Under the pieces are notes generated by a model. That model worked only from the letters and a program-made list of their open reading frames with translations, was not told where the DNA came from and did no database searches. From Saprospiraceae bacterium (lineage in GTDB: Bacteria; Bacteroidota; Bacteroidia; Chitinophagales; Saprospiraceae), in NCBI GenBank assembly GCA_021738725.1, contig JAIPBE010000014.1:1-64000 (forward strand): a stretch of 64,000 nt of DNA, given 5' to 3'. A program made the translations under genes and the position numbers. Of this stretch, positions 8,627 to 18,743 are shown in pieces. Numbering within the stretch: the stretch's first letter is position 1; every line of letters starts with the position of its first letter.

Positions 8627-9988
8627 TTACATCTCTCGGGTCCATTGATCCCGGTCCTGGGCGATCTGCCATGCGGAACCTGCATTTTCCAGACTGTTGA
8701 AAAGTGGCAGCCAGTCGGCAGGACCGGCTGATAGGGTCAAGATTTCATACCGGCGAAGTTTCAGGATCGGTTCCAACGGATTGATCAACACTGGACAAGC
8801 TTCCACGCATGCATTGCACGTTGTACAGGCGTGAATTTCTTCCGGTGAGATCAGATCGAACAGACTTTTCCCGTCATCAAAATTTTTCGCAGCGAGTGAA
8901 ACACCTTCTCCCCTGAATTCCGCTTTGATACAATCTGGATCGCCCTTCCTGATCTTCTCACCCACCTCTTCCGCGCGATCTCTGATGGACATTATTACCT
9001 TGCGGGGGGACAATTTTTTACCCGTCAGATTGGCCGGACACACTGCCGTACACCGACCACATTCTGTGCAACTATATGCTTCCAGCAGATTTCGCCAGGT
9101 GAGGCCGGTGATATCGTTGGCTCCAAAATCAGGCAACTCGCCTGACATATCCCCTTCTCCAGTAGCCTCTCCAAGTCCCATCATGGATTTGACCTCGTTC
9201 ATGATAGCAGGCATATTTTCCATTTGTCCTCTGGGTGTCAATGGAGCGAAATATGTATTCGGAAAGGCGAAGAAAACATGCAGGTGCTTGGAGAACGGGA
9301 GGTACATGATAAATCCGAAGACTACCAGCAAGTGCAGCCACCAACCACCTCTCTCCACGATGTGTAGCGTGGCCGTATCAAGGGATCCAAACAGCCATGG
9401 CCCCAACCAGGAACTGATCGCCAATGTTCCGGTCGATGGATAATGTCCTGGATCCAGTGATTGCAACAATGTGTCTGCTCCATTCATCGAGAAAATACCT
9501 GTGATCAGCAGGATCTCTCCCAGGAGGATCAGATTGGCATCGCGCGTTGGCCATCCCTTCATTTCAGGCTTTTGGAATCGCGCCACTTTTAGCACATTTC
9601 TGCGGAGGAGGAAAATGACTGTCGCCACAAACGCCAACAAAGAAAGTATTTCAATAAAGGAGATCAGAAAGGTATAGAAGTTGCCCAGAAACGGGGCGAA
9701 CAAACGATGATGCCCCGTAAAACCATCAGCGATGATCTCAAGAAGTTCGATCTGGGTCAGGATGAAAGCCAGATATATGAACAGATGGAGAATGGCCGGG
9801 ATCCAATTTTTGAACATTTTTTTCTGACCGAAAGCCACAAAAGCCATGTTTTGCAATCGCTGCAATCGGTTGCCGGTGATCTGTTCATCCAGCCCCAGTC
9901 GGATATTTTGGATGATGCGTCCATATTGCCGATAGGATATCCAGACCGTAAAGGCGAAGAGAAGTGTAAAAATCAATGGTGCAGCCAT
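8627..9988 (-). CDS. Membrane-bound (Fe-S) oxidoreductase subunit
   Basis: A 453-residue protein with an N-terminal membrane domain of about five to six helices, similar to heme b or NarI-like subunits, followed by a cytosolic 2x[4Fe-4S] ferredoxin domain with CTECGRCTAVCP and CTTCNACVEACP. The fused layout is that of a quinone-interacting electron-transfer subunit, with the CCG protein encoded next as its soluble partner. The ATG at 9988 fits the beginning of the first helix. The operon order is membrane subunit, CCG subunit, conserved protein. Confidence 0.85.
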   Translation of the reverse strand: MAAPLIFTLLFAFTVWISYRQYGRIIQNIRLGLDEQITGNRLQRLQNMAFVAFGQKKMFKNWIPAILHLFIYLAFILTQIELLEIIADGFTGHHRLFAPFLGNFYTFLISFIEILSLLAFVATVIFLLRRNVLKVARFQKPEMKGWPTRDANLILLGEILLITGIFSMNGADTLLQSLDPGHYPSTGTLAISSWLGPWLFGSLDTATLHIVERGGWWLHLLVVFGFIMYLPFSKHLHVFFAFPNTYFAPLTPRGQMENMPAIMNEVKSMMGLGEATGEGDMSGELPDFGANDITGLTWRNLLEAYSCTECGRCTAVCPANLTGKKLSPRKVIMSIRDRAEEVGEKIRKGDPDCIKAEFRGEGVSLAAKNFDDGKSLFDLISPEEIHACTTCNACVEACPVLINPLEPILKLRRYEILTLSAGPADWLPLFNSLENAGSAWQIAQDRDQWTREM

Positions 9989-10037
9989 CAGTGGTTTGGT
10001 TTTGCGCGGCTTATCTTAGCCGATGAATTGCCCCGAC

Positions 10038-10538
10038 ATGGTAAAAATATTGAATGACAGACAGATCGCCCAGAAAATCCAACGATTGGCGATCGAGATC
10101 ACTGAAGAGAACTGGGAGTCCAGGGAGCTCTACCTGTTGGGGATCAATAATAATGGACTCCATTTTGCTTCCATCTTGCGTGAAGCGATACTGGCCTATC
10201 ATCCCGAATTTGATATTCGGATGTTCAATTTACGGTTGAATCCTGCCGATCCTCTGGAAGGTCCTGCTAGGTGTGATGCTCCTATTGAATCATTCATAGA
10301 TAAAGCTGTGATACTGGTGGATGACGTGGCCAATACAGGCCGCACGCTGTTCTATGCTTTCAAACCATTGATGGATGTGATGCCAGCCAAAGTGCAGATT
10401 GCTGTTCTGGTAGAGCGACATCACAAAACCTTCCCTGTTCACGTCGATTATGTAGGCATCCGGCTTGCTACGACCCTCCATGAACATATCCAGGTTGACT
10501 TGCAGAAAAAAGGAAAACGGGCAGTCAATCTGGATTGA
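10038..10538 (+). CDS. Phosphoribosyltransferase, PyrR-like
   Basis: A 166-residue type I PRTase. The PRPP-binding loop VILVDDVANTGRT is intact (two acidic residues then TGRT), preceded by a family-typical N-terminal helix and an NNNGLHFAS substrate loop. PyrR proteins have uracil phosphoribosyltransferase activity and, in Firmicutes, attenuate pyr operons; no pyr gene is adjacent, so a regulatory role is not supported here. The ATG at 10038 is preferred over one five codons upstream, since the family usually begins near ILNDRQI. It is divergent from the Fe-S gene cluster. Confidence 0.85.
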   Translation: MVKILNDRQIAQKIQRLAIEITEENWESRELYLLGINNNGLHFASILREAILAYHPEFDIRMFNLRLNPADPLEGPARCDAPIESFIDKAVILVDDVANTGRTLFYAFKPLMDVMPAKVQIAVLVERHHKTFPVHVDYVGIRLATTLHEHIQVDLQKKGKRAVNLD

Positions 10539-10553
10539 GTCTGTCGATCAGCA

Positions 10554-12791
10554 CTAGTTCGAACGTAAGACCGGTTGTGCTATGATTTGACCATCTGCAG
10601 TAAGTCCTTGCACCCAATACATGCCGGCTGAACTACTCTGGAGATCTATGATCCAATCGAGGCCATCAGCTGCCTCTGTTACAATACCGATATTTCGACC
10701 TAATACATCCAGGATACGCACGGATTGCAGTACCGTCTCTGAATGCAAATAACAGATATCTGTCACTGGATTCGGGTACAGGCTCCAAATGATCTCTTCC
10801 GGTTGCTCAATACTGTTGAGTTGATCAATATCCTGTAGATACCGAGGCATGATCTGGTAATCCTCCAGATAAGGGCTGGTTTCATCAAATTGAGTCCCTA
10901 GACCGGTCACGTGGAAGACGCCGGAAGGTGCTGGTTGACCAAATAGGTCCACATCCGAATCGATCCTCATGATCATCGTATCTGTACCTGAAAAGATACG
11001 CACATTAAAGCCGAACCCGGAGTTGGTCCATTCAGATGCATCCACCAGCTGTGCAAACTGTACCTGTATCAATTGTGATTCAACAGATTCAGAGAAGGTA
11101 GTCACTACTTCTGGATTGAATAACATCTCATTCGAGCCGATCTGCCAAACAGTGTCAGGCAGTATTTCTGCCAGCCCGTTGTATTGAATGATCCGGCCCT
11201 GGACGATGATCCGGTCCCCTTCCGTGACGCCATATCCAAAATCATTTGCTGAAAAGACGGAGATACCATCATTGAGATCATCGATCAGGGTAAATTGCAA
11301 ACCTCCGGGCCGCAAATTCCCTCCATAAACAACACCTTCCAGTTGGCACTCGGTCTGGACAGAATCCAGAATACCTACAGCATTGATGGTGGTGACCTGA
11401 CCGATATCGTAGATCGGATAAATTTTAGGACAAATGACCGTTATGAACGCGGTTGCTGTATCACAACCATCCTGATCACACAACCGATAGGTCAATTGAT
11501 CCGGGCCGCAATAGTCTGTATCGGGTGAATAGGTAATGGCCGTTGAATTGGAGATCATGGCAGACCCATGATCTGGAAGTTCAAGGAGCTCAAAGGTCAG
11601 GATAGGATTGGGTTTGAAGTCGTTGGCCTGCACCTGGATCTCCAGAGACTTATTCTGGTCTGTACTCACGTAATCATCATTGGCTACCAGGACGATAGTA
11701 CCGTTCGGGTCATAGGTGCCAACAGGGAATGGAGTAGGCGCCCCCTGGTTTGTCGGTGATCCTTTGAGGGCATTCAAACCACTGTAGATCCAATGGTCGG
11801 GTTCGAAGGTAGATCCATCGGGACCTGTACCATTTACCCTGTAGACCCATCCATCCAAGTACTCCCAGGGTTTCCCCGTGCCATCTACATTGATATCACC
11901 AAATACATCAATGACCACTGCATTCTCAAAGACCTCTATGGCATCATCACCATTGATATTGACGGCTTGCGATGTGAAGTCGGCTTTGAAACCGAAAAAG
12001 TCATGAAATAATGCGCTGTCAACGGCGATGTAATAGAATGTTCCAGCAGTGCCAGCTATTGCGGGGAAGGTAAATTCAACACCATTCGAGCCGTTTCCAT
12101 TGTTCGCCGAGCCGATGCCATACAAGCTCAGGTCTGTGACATCCTGGCGTAAGAAGACCTCGACGCCTTTCGCGCCGGCATTCATCGGCTGTGCATCAAA
12201 TACGCCTGTCAGGATCAAAGCTTTTTCATCAGCTGTGGAACAATCGGAAGCGGCAAGTGGATTGGCTTTCAACTCAATGCCATTGATGAAAATACCTGTG
12301 GGGGTTGAAGCGGCCTGCCAATTGGCAGGGTCATTATGATCGCCGAAGACATCACACAAAACCAGACTGCTTCCATTCCCATCGGTTGGCAGACCGGGCC
12401 AACCACCCTGGTCGGAGTAGCTGACGGAATCTACAGTTTGACCCTGTGCATTGATGAGTATGACCGTTTCTCCAGAGTTGTCAAGACTTCCTGTCGCCCA
12501 TTCATAGGCAGTCAATCCAAACACCGCTGAAAAACGGATCGAATCCTTACAGATTACTGTGTATCCATAAGCTGGCAATAGGATGGAAGGAAAATTATAC
12601 ACGACGCCCGCACTAAACGAATATCCCGTTAAATCGACAGGGATGTCCGTCAAATTGACCAGTTCAAGATATTCCAGAGTATCTGTTCCAGGCTCGGGTG
12701 GATTATACATGATCTCCTGAATAGCAACTTGACCTGACAGGGTGGTTGCCAACAGAAAAGATCCAAATAGGAGGGCGTAAAAAGTTTTCAT
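10554..12791 (-). CDS. Lamin-tail-domain secreted protein with T9SS sorting signal
   Basis: A 745-residue secreted protein. It has a signal peptide (residues 1-20, ending SGQ), a lamin-tail (LTD) domain starting VAIQEIMYNPPEP, a large beta-rich middle, a cadherin-like or Ig-like segment (VLVANDDYVSTDQNKSL), a region resembling OB-fold DUF5689-type domains, and a C-terminal T9SS type A sorting domain starting LYPNPVTD. Such proteins are exported across the outer membrane and attached to the surface or released. There are no catalytic residues I can name, so substrate and role are unknown. Confidence 0.85.
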   Translation of the reverse strand: MKTFYALLFGSFLLATTLSGQVAIQEIMYNPPEPGTDTLEYLELVNLTDIPVDLTGYSFSAGVVYNFPSILLPAYGYTVICKDSIRFSAVFGLTAYEWATGSLDNSGETVILINAQGQTVDSVSYSDQGGWPGLPTDGNGSSLVLCDVFGDHNDPANWQAASTPTGIFINGIELKANPLAASDCSTADEKALILTGVFDAQPMNAGAKGVEVFLRQDVTDLSLYGIGSANNGNGSNGVEFTFPAIAGTAGTFYYIAVDSALFHDFFGFKADFTSQAVNINGDDAIEVFENAVVIDVFGDINVDGTGKPWEYLDGWVYRVNGTGPDGSTFEPDHWIYSGLNALKGSPTNQGAPTPFPVGTYDPNGTIVLVANDDYVSTDQNKSLEIQVQANDFKPNPILTFELLELPDHGSAMISNSTAITYSPDTDYCGPDQLTYRLCDQDGCDTATAFITVICPKIYPIYDIGQVTTINAVGILDSVQTECQLEGVVYGGNLRPGGLQFTLIDDLNDGISVFSANDFGYGVTEGDRIIVQGRIIQYNGLAEILPDTVWQIGSNEMLFNPEVVTTFSESVESQLIQVQFAQLVDASEWTNSGFGFNVRIFSGTDTMIMRIDSDVDLFGQPAPSGVFHVTGLGTQFDETSPYLEDYQIMPRYLQDIDQLNSIEQPEEIIWSLYPNPVTDICYLHSETVLQSVRILDVLGRNIGIVTEAADGLDWIIDLQSSSAGMYWVQGLTADGQIIAQPVLRSN

Positions 12792-12883
12792 ATCGCAATA
12801 GTAAAAGGGTGGCTTGGCAAGTTACCAATATACGGAAATCAAGCAGTGCGGCAAGAGTTGAAAATGGAGAATGAAAACAATGA

Positions 12884-13807
12884 TCAGCCTGGCAGAAAGA
12901 CTTCAGCCATCATGCATCGCGCACTCCCACCCCCGATTCGTTCGATGGTCCATAACGGGATATCCAGTAAGGTGGCGTGGGCAGATAGTCGTCTGACCTG
13001 CTCAGGCAGCAAGGATTGGCGGGCTTGTTCAGACATGATCAGATAGGGCTGGCCTTCCTGATTCAATACCTGAAGCATATTGCCCGCAAAATGATTCATC
13101 TGATCGAATGAAATATCCACTACCTCCTTTCCTGAATCAGCCAATTGATCTGTTACCAACTGACGTTCTCTGGCGTCTGGAATGCTGTCCAGACAGATCA
13201 CGGCATATCCGTCACCCAGCGCCATCATGACATTCGTGTGATAGATCAGCTGACCATTTTCATCTGCTGCTGTAAAGGGAATAGCCATATATCCGAGTTG
13301 CCCGGCCCAATCCGCAAACAAGGATAGATCTGTTCGGGGACTGATGCAGGCGTAAGCAATGCGTTGAACGCGATCGAGGATCAAACTTCCGGTGCCCTCT
13401 AGAAATGGGCCTGTAGGATATTGTTGGTCAAGGGACAGAGCCTTTGTGTACCCCCACTTTGTTCGAAACTGATTGACCAGATCCATGCGCACTTCAGCAC
13501 GGCGGGCCTTTGCCTGCATCGGATAAGTGACCAGGGTGCCATCATTATGGAAGGAGATCCAGTTATTTGGAAATATTGCATCCGGTTTTACAGGAGATGC
13601 CGTGTCCTCGACAACCTCTACCTCTATCCCAGCTTGCCTCAGAGTAATGACCATCAGGTCAAATTCCTGGAGGGCCAATTTGGAGATGTCCTCGGGTGTG
13701 GTATGGGTGTCTTCCTGTTGGAATGCATTGCTTTCTGCCGTCTCAGAATTAAATCCAAAATGGGAAGGCCTGATCATCAAGATCTTATGTGTACTGACTG
13801 AAGTCAT
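12884..13807 (-). CDS. ctlX: Citrulline utilization hydrolase CtlX-like amidinotransferase-family protein
   Basis: The 307-residue protein has the pentein (amidinotransferase / arginine deiminase) fold signature. It starts with ILMIRPSHFGFN and a TAESNAFQ segment characteristic of the CtlX group, contains PDAIFPNNWISF with the Asn/Asp substrate-binding motif, and ends with the catalytic Cys region SARCMMAEVFLP. Members hydrolyse citrulline or related guanidino/ureido compounds. The specific substrate is inferred from family resemblance. It is monocistronic. Confidence 0.85.
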   Translation of the reverse strand: MTSVSTHKILMIRPSHFGFNSETAESNAFQQEDTHTTPEDISKLALQEFDLMVITLRQAGIEVEVVEDTASPVKPDAIFPNNWISFHNDGTLVTYPMQAKARRAEVRMDLVNQFRTKWGYTKALSLDQQYPTGPFLEGTGSLILDRVQRIAYACISPRTDLSLFADWAGQLGYMAIPFTAADENGQLIYHTNVMMALGDGYAVICLDSIPDARERQLVTDQLADSGKEVVDISFDQMNHFAGNMLQVLNQEGQPYLIMSEQARQSLLPEQVRRLSAHATLLDIPLWTIERIGGGSARCMMAEVFLPG

Positions 13808-13893
13808 GTGAATTTTTTTCTTTTGAGGAATGGGTTTTTGGAACAGTGTTTGACTTAGAGAGTATAGGTTTTTGATGTACTATGAGAAGGCGG

Positions 13894-13926
13894 ACTTAAG
13901 GCTGATCTTAACGGATCGGCCTAAGT
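13894..13926 (-). terminator. Imperfect hairpin 3' of the queuosine-precursor transporter gene
   Basis: ACTTAAGGCTGATC pairs with GATCGGCCTAAGT with one bulge. The T-tract is weak on the minus strand, so termination is only a possibility. Confidence 0.4.
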
Positions 13927-13930
13927 TCTT

Positions 13931-14740
13931 TTAGCCCTTCACCATCGCTGTTTTCTTCAGCTCCTCGGCCAGTTCATGACCCAAATATCGGTCGATCACA
14001 ATATGTGCCAGGTACAATAACGGGGTCAATCCGACAGCTACAATGAATTTGTAGATGTAATTGACGACGCCAATCGCCAGCACCAGCCGAATATCCCACC
14101 CTGCACCAATATAGAAGGCTACAAATAGGACCACAAAGCTGTCAATAAACTGGCTGATCACTGTCGACCCGGTCGCCCGTAGCCAGATCCACTTTTCTCC
14201 TGTTTTCTCTTTGATCCAGTGAAAGGTATAGACATCGATCAATTGTCCCAAAAGAAAAGCGATCAAGGATCCAATGATGATCCAGAGCCCCTGGCCAAAG
14301 ACCAACCGAAAGGCAGCGTTATAGTTCCCTACCTGACTGCGCATCTGTTCCTGCATTTCTGAGCTCCAGTCGGGTTTGATATGTGAAGTTGGCCAGAAGT
14401 CAGCAGGTGGGAGAACAATCCCCAACGAGAACATAATGAAGGCATAGGTAATCAGGCCAGCTGCGAGGTAGGATAATAATCGGACGCCCTTCCGTCCAAA
14501 ATATTCATTGATGATATCTGTCATAATGAAGACCACTGGCCATAGCAACACCCCGGTGGTGAGATTGAAGGACAAGCCGTCCTGATTGAACAAGCTCCAG
14601 TTGAGTGGCTCCATACCGAAGCATCGCTCCAACGAAAAGATCTTTACTCCGATGAATTCTGCTATCAGGGCATTGGCAATAAAGAAGCTTCCCAGGATGA
14701 GAAACAGACGCGTTGCCTTATTATTGACGAGGTACACCAT
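13931..14740 (-). CDS. yhhQ: Queuosine precursor transporter (YhhQ/VUT family)
   Basis: A 269-residue integral membrane protein with about six to seven helices. It carries the family segments VFIMTDIINEYFGRKGVR and GSLIAFLLGQLIDVY, and a conserved GSTVISQFIDSFVVLF stretch. YhhQ proteins import queuosine precursors (preQ0/preQ1) for tRNA modification. No queuosine synthesis genes are adjacent in this window. It is divergent from the Hsp70 gene with 67 bp between them. Confidence 0.9.
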   Translation of the reverse strand: MVYLVNNKATRLFLILGSFFIANALIAEFIGVKIFSLERCFGMEPLNWSLFNQDGLSFNLTTGVLLWPVVFIMTDIINEYFGRKGVRLLSYLAAGLITYAFIMFSLGIVLPPADFWPTSHIKPDWSSEMQEQMRSQVGNYNAAFRLVFGQGLWIIIGSLIAFLLGQLIDVYTFHWIKEKTGEKWIWLRATGSTVISQFIDSFVVLFVAFYIGAGWDIRLVLAIGVVNYIYKFIVAVGLTPLLYLAHIVIDRYLGHELAEELKKTAMVKG

Positions 14741-14807
14741 GAAATTGCTATAAACAATTGAACTTTGTGCGTGTTGCCTCTACTGAATCCAAGAGACAAA
14801 AAAACCT

Positions 14808-16655
14808 ATGGCCAAGATAGCGATCGACCTGAAATCAGGATCCATTAAAAAAGAAGATAACCTGATCGTGGGGATTGACCTTGGCACGACCAACAGCCTG
14901 GTTGCCTATATCCAGGACGAACAACCTGTGATCGTCAGGGATGCAGAGGGCAGGTCAGGCCTGGTACCGTCCCTGATCTATTTTGCTTCCGATACAGAGG
15001 TAATGGTGGGTGATGCTGCCCGATCGCACCTTGTCGATGATCCTGGTCGGACCATTTTCTCGGTCAAACGTTTGATGGGAAAATCATTTTCTGATCTGGT
15101 CGACTATACCCATCAGTTGGGATACCAGATCTTACAAGACGACAAGGATCGTCTGGTCAAGATTCGGATCGGTGATACATTCTATACCCCAATCGAATTG
15201 TCAGCGCATATCCTGCGTGAGCTCAAGAAAAGGGTGGAGTCTGAATTGGATCGAACGGTAGACAAAGCGGTCATCACCGTTCCGGCATATTTCAATGATG
15301 CTCAGCGTCAGGCAACCCGGGATGCTGGCAGACTGGCTGGTCTGGATGTTTTGCGAATTGTCAATGAGCCAACTGCGGCCAGTCTGGCCTACGGCATAGG
15401 CCTTTCGCGAGAAGACTCGAAAACAGTTGCCGTATATGACCTCGGAGGAGGGACCTTTGATATTTCCATTCTCCGCATTGAAGACGGTGTATTTGAAGTG
15501 ATCGCCACCAATGGAGATACCTTTTTGGGTGGCGATGATCTGGATCAGGCCATTGTTTCTCACTGGAAAGACCAGTTTGAGCTGCAGATCAACTCGGCCT
15601 CCGAAGGACAGGTGTTGCGTTTGGAAGCAGAACGAGCAAAGAAGGCACTTTCGGCAAGTCTGGATTTCAGTGGACATTTCGGATCGGTACCTGTATCGCT
15701 TTCCCGTTCGGAGTTTGAAGTATTGATCCAGCCAATGATCGCCAAAACCATGATCTGTTGTCAGGCAGCGATGAAGGATGCACGTTTAGATCCCCAATCG
15801 ATCAACGAGGTGATCATGGTCGGCGGGTCCACACGAATACCATACGTGAAGAATACGGTATCCCAATATTTTGGTCGTCCGGTTCATTGTGAATTTGATC
15901 CGGACGAAGTTGTTGCTGCAGGTGCTGCGATCCAGGCAGATATTCTGGCGGGTAACCGGAAGGACCTCCTTTTACTGGACATCACTCCCCTATCGTTGGG
16001 GATCGAAACTGTCGGCGGACTGATGGATGTCATCATTCCAAGGAATACAAAGGTCCCATGTGGATATGCTCGGCAGTACACCACTTCTGTGGATGGCCAG
16101 AAAAACCTGAAAATCGGTGTTTTTCAAGGAGAACGCGACCTGGTTGCAAACAATCGGAAGCTGGCAGAATTCATCCTTTCCGACATCCCTCCCATGCCGG
16201 CCGGGATCCCCAAATTGGAGATTCGGTTCCAGTTGAATGCTGATGGTATCCTCCAGGTGGTGGCGAAGGAGTTGCGTTCAGGCACCTCACAGTCCATCAT
16301 GGTGAAGCCCCAATATGGTATCGATGAAGAAGAAATGGGGCGCATGCTCCTCGATTCGATCCGACATGCCGAGGAAGATATGCAACAGAAGGCTCTTGCC
16401 GAAGCCCGGAATGAAGGGAATATGATGGTACAGTCGGCCGGCAAGTTCATTCTACAGAATAAAGCCTGGCTTTCACCGGAGGAGGTTGCGCAGATCGAAG
16501 ACCTGGCCCTCCAATTATCAAATGCGATCGAGGAGGATTCAAAAGATATCATCCAAACCCGGATCGAATCGCTGAATGCATTCACAACACCTTTAGCGCA
16601 CAAAGCTCTGGAAGTGCATGTGGCGGGAGCCATGAAAGGCCAGGCCATTAAATGA
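14808..16655 (+). CDS. hscA: Hsp70 chaperone, HscA-like
   Basis: A 615-residue Hsp70. The nucleotide-binding domain shows VGIDLGTTNSLVAYI, AVYDLGGGTFDISIL and MVGGSTRIPYVK, and the substrate-binding domain starts at DITPLSLGIET. The N-terminal extension before the first phosphate loop (MAKIAIDLKSGSI) and the overall length are like the HscA branch in Bacteroidota, which assists iron-sulfur cluster assembly, rather than the main DnaK. No isc/hscB genes are next to it, so the HscA assignment is by sequence style. Its stop overlaps the start of the next gene in ATGA. Confidence 0.8.
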   Translation: MAKIAIDLKSGSIKKEDNLIVGIDLGTTNSLVAYIQDEQPVIVRDAEGRSGLVPSLIYFASDTEVMVGDAARSHLVDDPGRTIFSVKRLMGKSFSDLVDYTHQLGYQILQDDKDRLVKIRIGDTFYTPIELSAHILRELKKRVESELDRTVDKAVITVPAYFNDAQRQATRDAGRLAGLDVLRIVNEPTAASLAYGIGLSREDSKTVAVYDLGGGTFDISILRIEDGVFEVIATNGDTFLGGDDLDQAIVSHWKDQFELQINSASEGQVLRLEAERAKKALSASLDFSGHFGSVPVSLSRSEFEVLIQPMIAKTMICCQAAMKDARLDPQSINEVIMVGGSTRIPYVKNTVSQYFGRPVHCEFDPDEVVAAGAAIQADILAGNRKDLLLLDITPLSLGIETVGGLMDVIIPRNTKVPCGYARQYTTSVDGQKNLKIGVFQGERDLVANNRKLAEFILSDIPPMPAGIPKLEIRFQLNADGILQVVAKELRSGTSQSIMVKPQYGIDEEEMGRMLLDSIRHAEEDMQQKALAEARNEGNMMVQSAGKFILQNKAWLSPEEVAQIEDLALQLSNAIEEDSKDIIQTRIESLNAFTTPLAHKALEVHVAGAMKGQAIK

Positions 16656-17560
16656 TGAGTACGACTGAGCCGGATAGCAAAGTGCAGTTCGATCAGGACA
16701 ACTATTGTATTATATCCAATCCCTTTGCCGGAGGGCGATCCAAGAAACGCCTCCTTCAATCCATTGAGGATGCCTTCGGTGCAGAGAATTGTCTGTTCCT
16801 CTATACATCCGGAGATGGGCAAGCGAAAGACGCCATTCAATCAGGCCGAGCGGCTGGGTTGAGTCGTTTCATTGCCGTGGGTGGGGATGGCACCATTCTA
16901 GCAATTGCACCTTATCTCAACCCGGATCAGGAAACTTTGGGGTTGATCGCGGCAGGATCAGGAAATGGATTTGCCTCCTATTTCGGCTATCGACGAAATG
17001 TCCATCAGAACCTGGCCATTCTGAAACGGAACCGGATCAAATCAGTGGATACCCTCAAGGTGAATGGTCAACCTTTTGTCAATCTGGCGGGTGTCGGTTT
17101 TGATGCCCATGTGGCAGCCGAGGTGCGATCCAGTCAACGACGCGGGTTTCAGGCCTATTTTCGAGCCGTCTTGAAATTGTTGGCAGGATCTATCTTCTGG
17201 AAGGGGAAAGTGATAGCAGATGGCAAGGAGATACATGGAGAGTTTCTCACGGTAGTCGTTGCGAATGCGGCTATTTTCGGGTACGGTTTCCATATCGCCA
17301 GGCGTGCACTTGCAGATGATGGTCTATTGACGGTCGTGGTGGTTCGCCGAGTTTCACTTTGGCGTTATCTGTTTGCCATCCCATTTTTCCTTATCGGGAC
17401 GACCTATCGATTCTCCTGGATGACCGAAATGACTGCCAAGGAAGCCAGCATTCACCCGGATGTGACTACTCTGCTCCAAGCAGATGGAGAGTTGTTTCCC
17501 AGCGCCTCCTCCTACACATTCCAAATAGAACCCCGATCTTTATCCCTGATTATCGCCTGA
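16652..17560 (+). CDS. Diacylglycerol/lipid kinase, YegS/BmrU family
   Basis: The 302-residue protein has the DAGK catalytic domain: NPFAGGRSKK near the N-terminus, the GGDGT nucleotide-binding motif (AVGGDGTILAIAPYL) and GSGNGFASYFG. Family members phosphorylate diacylglycerol or other lipids with ATP. The start ATG overlaps the hscA stop (ATGA), implying translational coupling, although a functional link between the two is not obvious. A second in-frame ATG follows immediately. Confidence 0.9.
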   Translation: MMSTTEPDSKVQFDQDNYCIISNPFAGGRSKKRLLQSIEDAFGAENCLFLYTSGDGQAKDAIQSGRAAGLSRFIAVGGDGTILAIAPYLNPDQETLGLIAAGSGNGFASYFGYRRNVHQNLAILKRNRIKSVDTLKVNGQPFVNLAGVGFDAHVAAEVRSSQRRGFQAYFRAVLKLLAGSIFWKGKVIADGKEIHGEFLTVVVANAAIFGYGFHIARRALADDGLLTVVVVRRVSLWRYLFAIPFFLIGTTYRFSWMTEMTAKEASIHPDVTTLLQADGELFPSASSYTFQIEPRSLSLIIA

Positions 17561-17562
17561 CC

Positions 17563-17910
17563 ATGGGAAAACAGAAAAAAGGACGCTATGGCGTCGTGTA
17601 CTCTACAGATCCACAGTACAACTATACAGAGAAGGAAACTTACTCTGCTGTCACACTGGAGCCAGCTCGACAGAAGTTGCGGGTTCATTTGGATAAAAAA
17701 CAACGCGGTGGGAAGGAAGTCACACTGGTCACCGGGTTTGTCGGAACGAAAGAAGATCTGGAATCCCTGGGTAAAACCCTGAAAAACAAATGTGGTACCG
17801 GCGGTAGTGCCAAGGATGGTGAGGTCCTGGTTCAGGGGAATCAGAGAGAAAAAGTGATCAAACTCCTGCTCGAGATGGGGTTTTCTGACACCAAACCAGC
17901 AGGTGGCTAG
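17563..17910 (+). CDS. SUI1/eIF1-like translation factor (YciH type)
   Basis: A basic 115-residue protein with the SUI1 fold: a disordered lysine-rich N-terminus, VHLDKKQRGGKEVTLVTGF, then the conserved KNKCGTGGSAKDGEVLVQGN loop that carries the initiation-fidelity residues in eIF1. Bacterial homologues (YciH) bind the 30S subunit and affect start-site selection. The start lies two bases after the stop of the lipid kinase gene, so the three genes from hscA form an operon. It converges with prmC, overlapping it by 4 bp. Confidence 0.9.
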   Translation: MGKQKKGRYGVVYSTDPQYNYTEKETYSAVTLEPARQKLRVHLDKKQRGGKEVTLVTGFVGTKEDLESLGKTLKNKCGTGGSAKDGEVLVQGNQREKVIKLLLEMGFSDTKPAGG

Positions 17911-18743
17911 TTGGACCAGGTAGCAGAGAGTATCCGGTCCAGGCCCTGAAGATCCTGATGGATAATGACATCCAGATAGCCTGCGTTTTCAAAAATCTGA
18001 CCCACTTGTCCAGCAGTATAAGTGGAGCATTCCATCATTACTTTGCCGCCCGGATTCAGTTTCTGAACACCCTGAACAGCCAACGTTCGATAAAATATCA
18101 GTGGATCAGGGCCAGGTGCGAACAGGGCATCATGTGGTTCAAACGCCAGGACATCTGCGCCCATTTGTTCGCGTTCATTTTCGGCGATGTACGGTGGATT
18201 ACTGATGAGCAGATCCAGCGCTTCTACAGCCTGCCAGCTCTCCGTTTTGAGCGCGTCACATTTCTGGAATGACAGGTTCGCTTCCAGTAGCCGGGCATTC
18301 TGTCGGGCCACTTCCAGAGGACCGTCCGAATGGTCCCAGGCGACGATCTTTCTATCGGGGCAGGCCTTTGCTATGGAGATGGCAATACATCCACTGCCGG
18401 TACCGACCTCGAGAATGGCATGTCTAAGCGGATGGACTTTCAACCAACGGATGGCCATATCCGTCAGTTCCTCCGTTTCCGGTCGAGGGATCAATGTCGC
18501 CGGTGTGACGATTAACTGATGCCCATAGAAATGAGCAACACCAGTGACATATTGAACGGGTTTCCCTGACTTCAGCTCTCTGAGCGCACCCTCCAGCCAA
18601 GCTGGATAGGATGTGTGTTCTGTAGGCATGGAGCTATCTTCCAACAAGGCCCTAACCACCCACTCCCGAGAGCGCTCGTCTGGGATGTATGACTTTAACT
18701 CAGCGCGTATATGTGACTTGTAATGAATCAATTCTGCACTCAC
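17907..18743 (-). CDS. prmC: Peptide chain release factor N5-glutamine methyltransferase
   Basis: PrmC methylates the Gln of the GGQ motif in release factors RF1 and RF2 using S-adenosylmethionine. The SAM-binding motif EVGTGSGCIAI and the hallmark NPPY (LLISNPPYIAENE) are present, and the 278-aa length is normal. The start is GTG, overlapping the stop of the upstream decarboxylase gene in GTGA, which points to translational coupling. Another start would be hard to justify because the N-terminal helical domain requires this length. Confidence 0.93.
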   Translation of the reverse strand: MSAELIHYKSHIRAELKSYIPDERSREWVVRALLEDSSMPTEHTSYPAWLEGALRELKSGKPVQYVTGVAHFYGHQLIVTPATLIPRPETEELTDMAIRWLKVHPLRHAILEVGTGSGCIAISIAKACPDRKIVAWDHSDGPLEVARQNARLLEANLSFQKCDALKTESWQAVEALDLLISNPPYIAENEREQMGADVLAFEPHDALFAPGPDPLIFYRTLAVQGVQKLNPGGKVMMECSTYTAGQVGQIFENAGYLDVIIHQDLQGLDRILSATWSN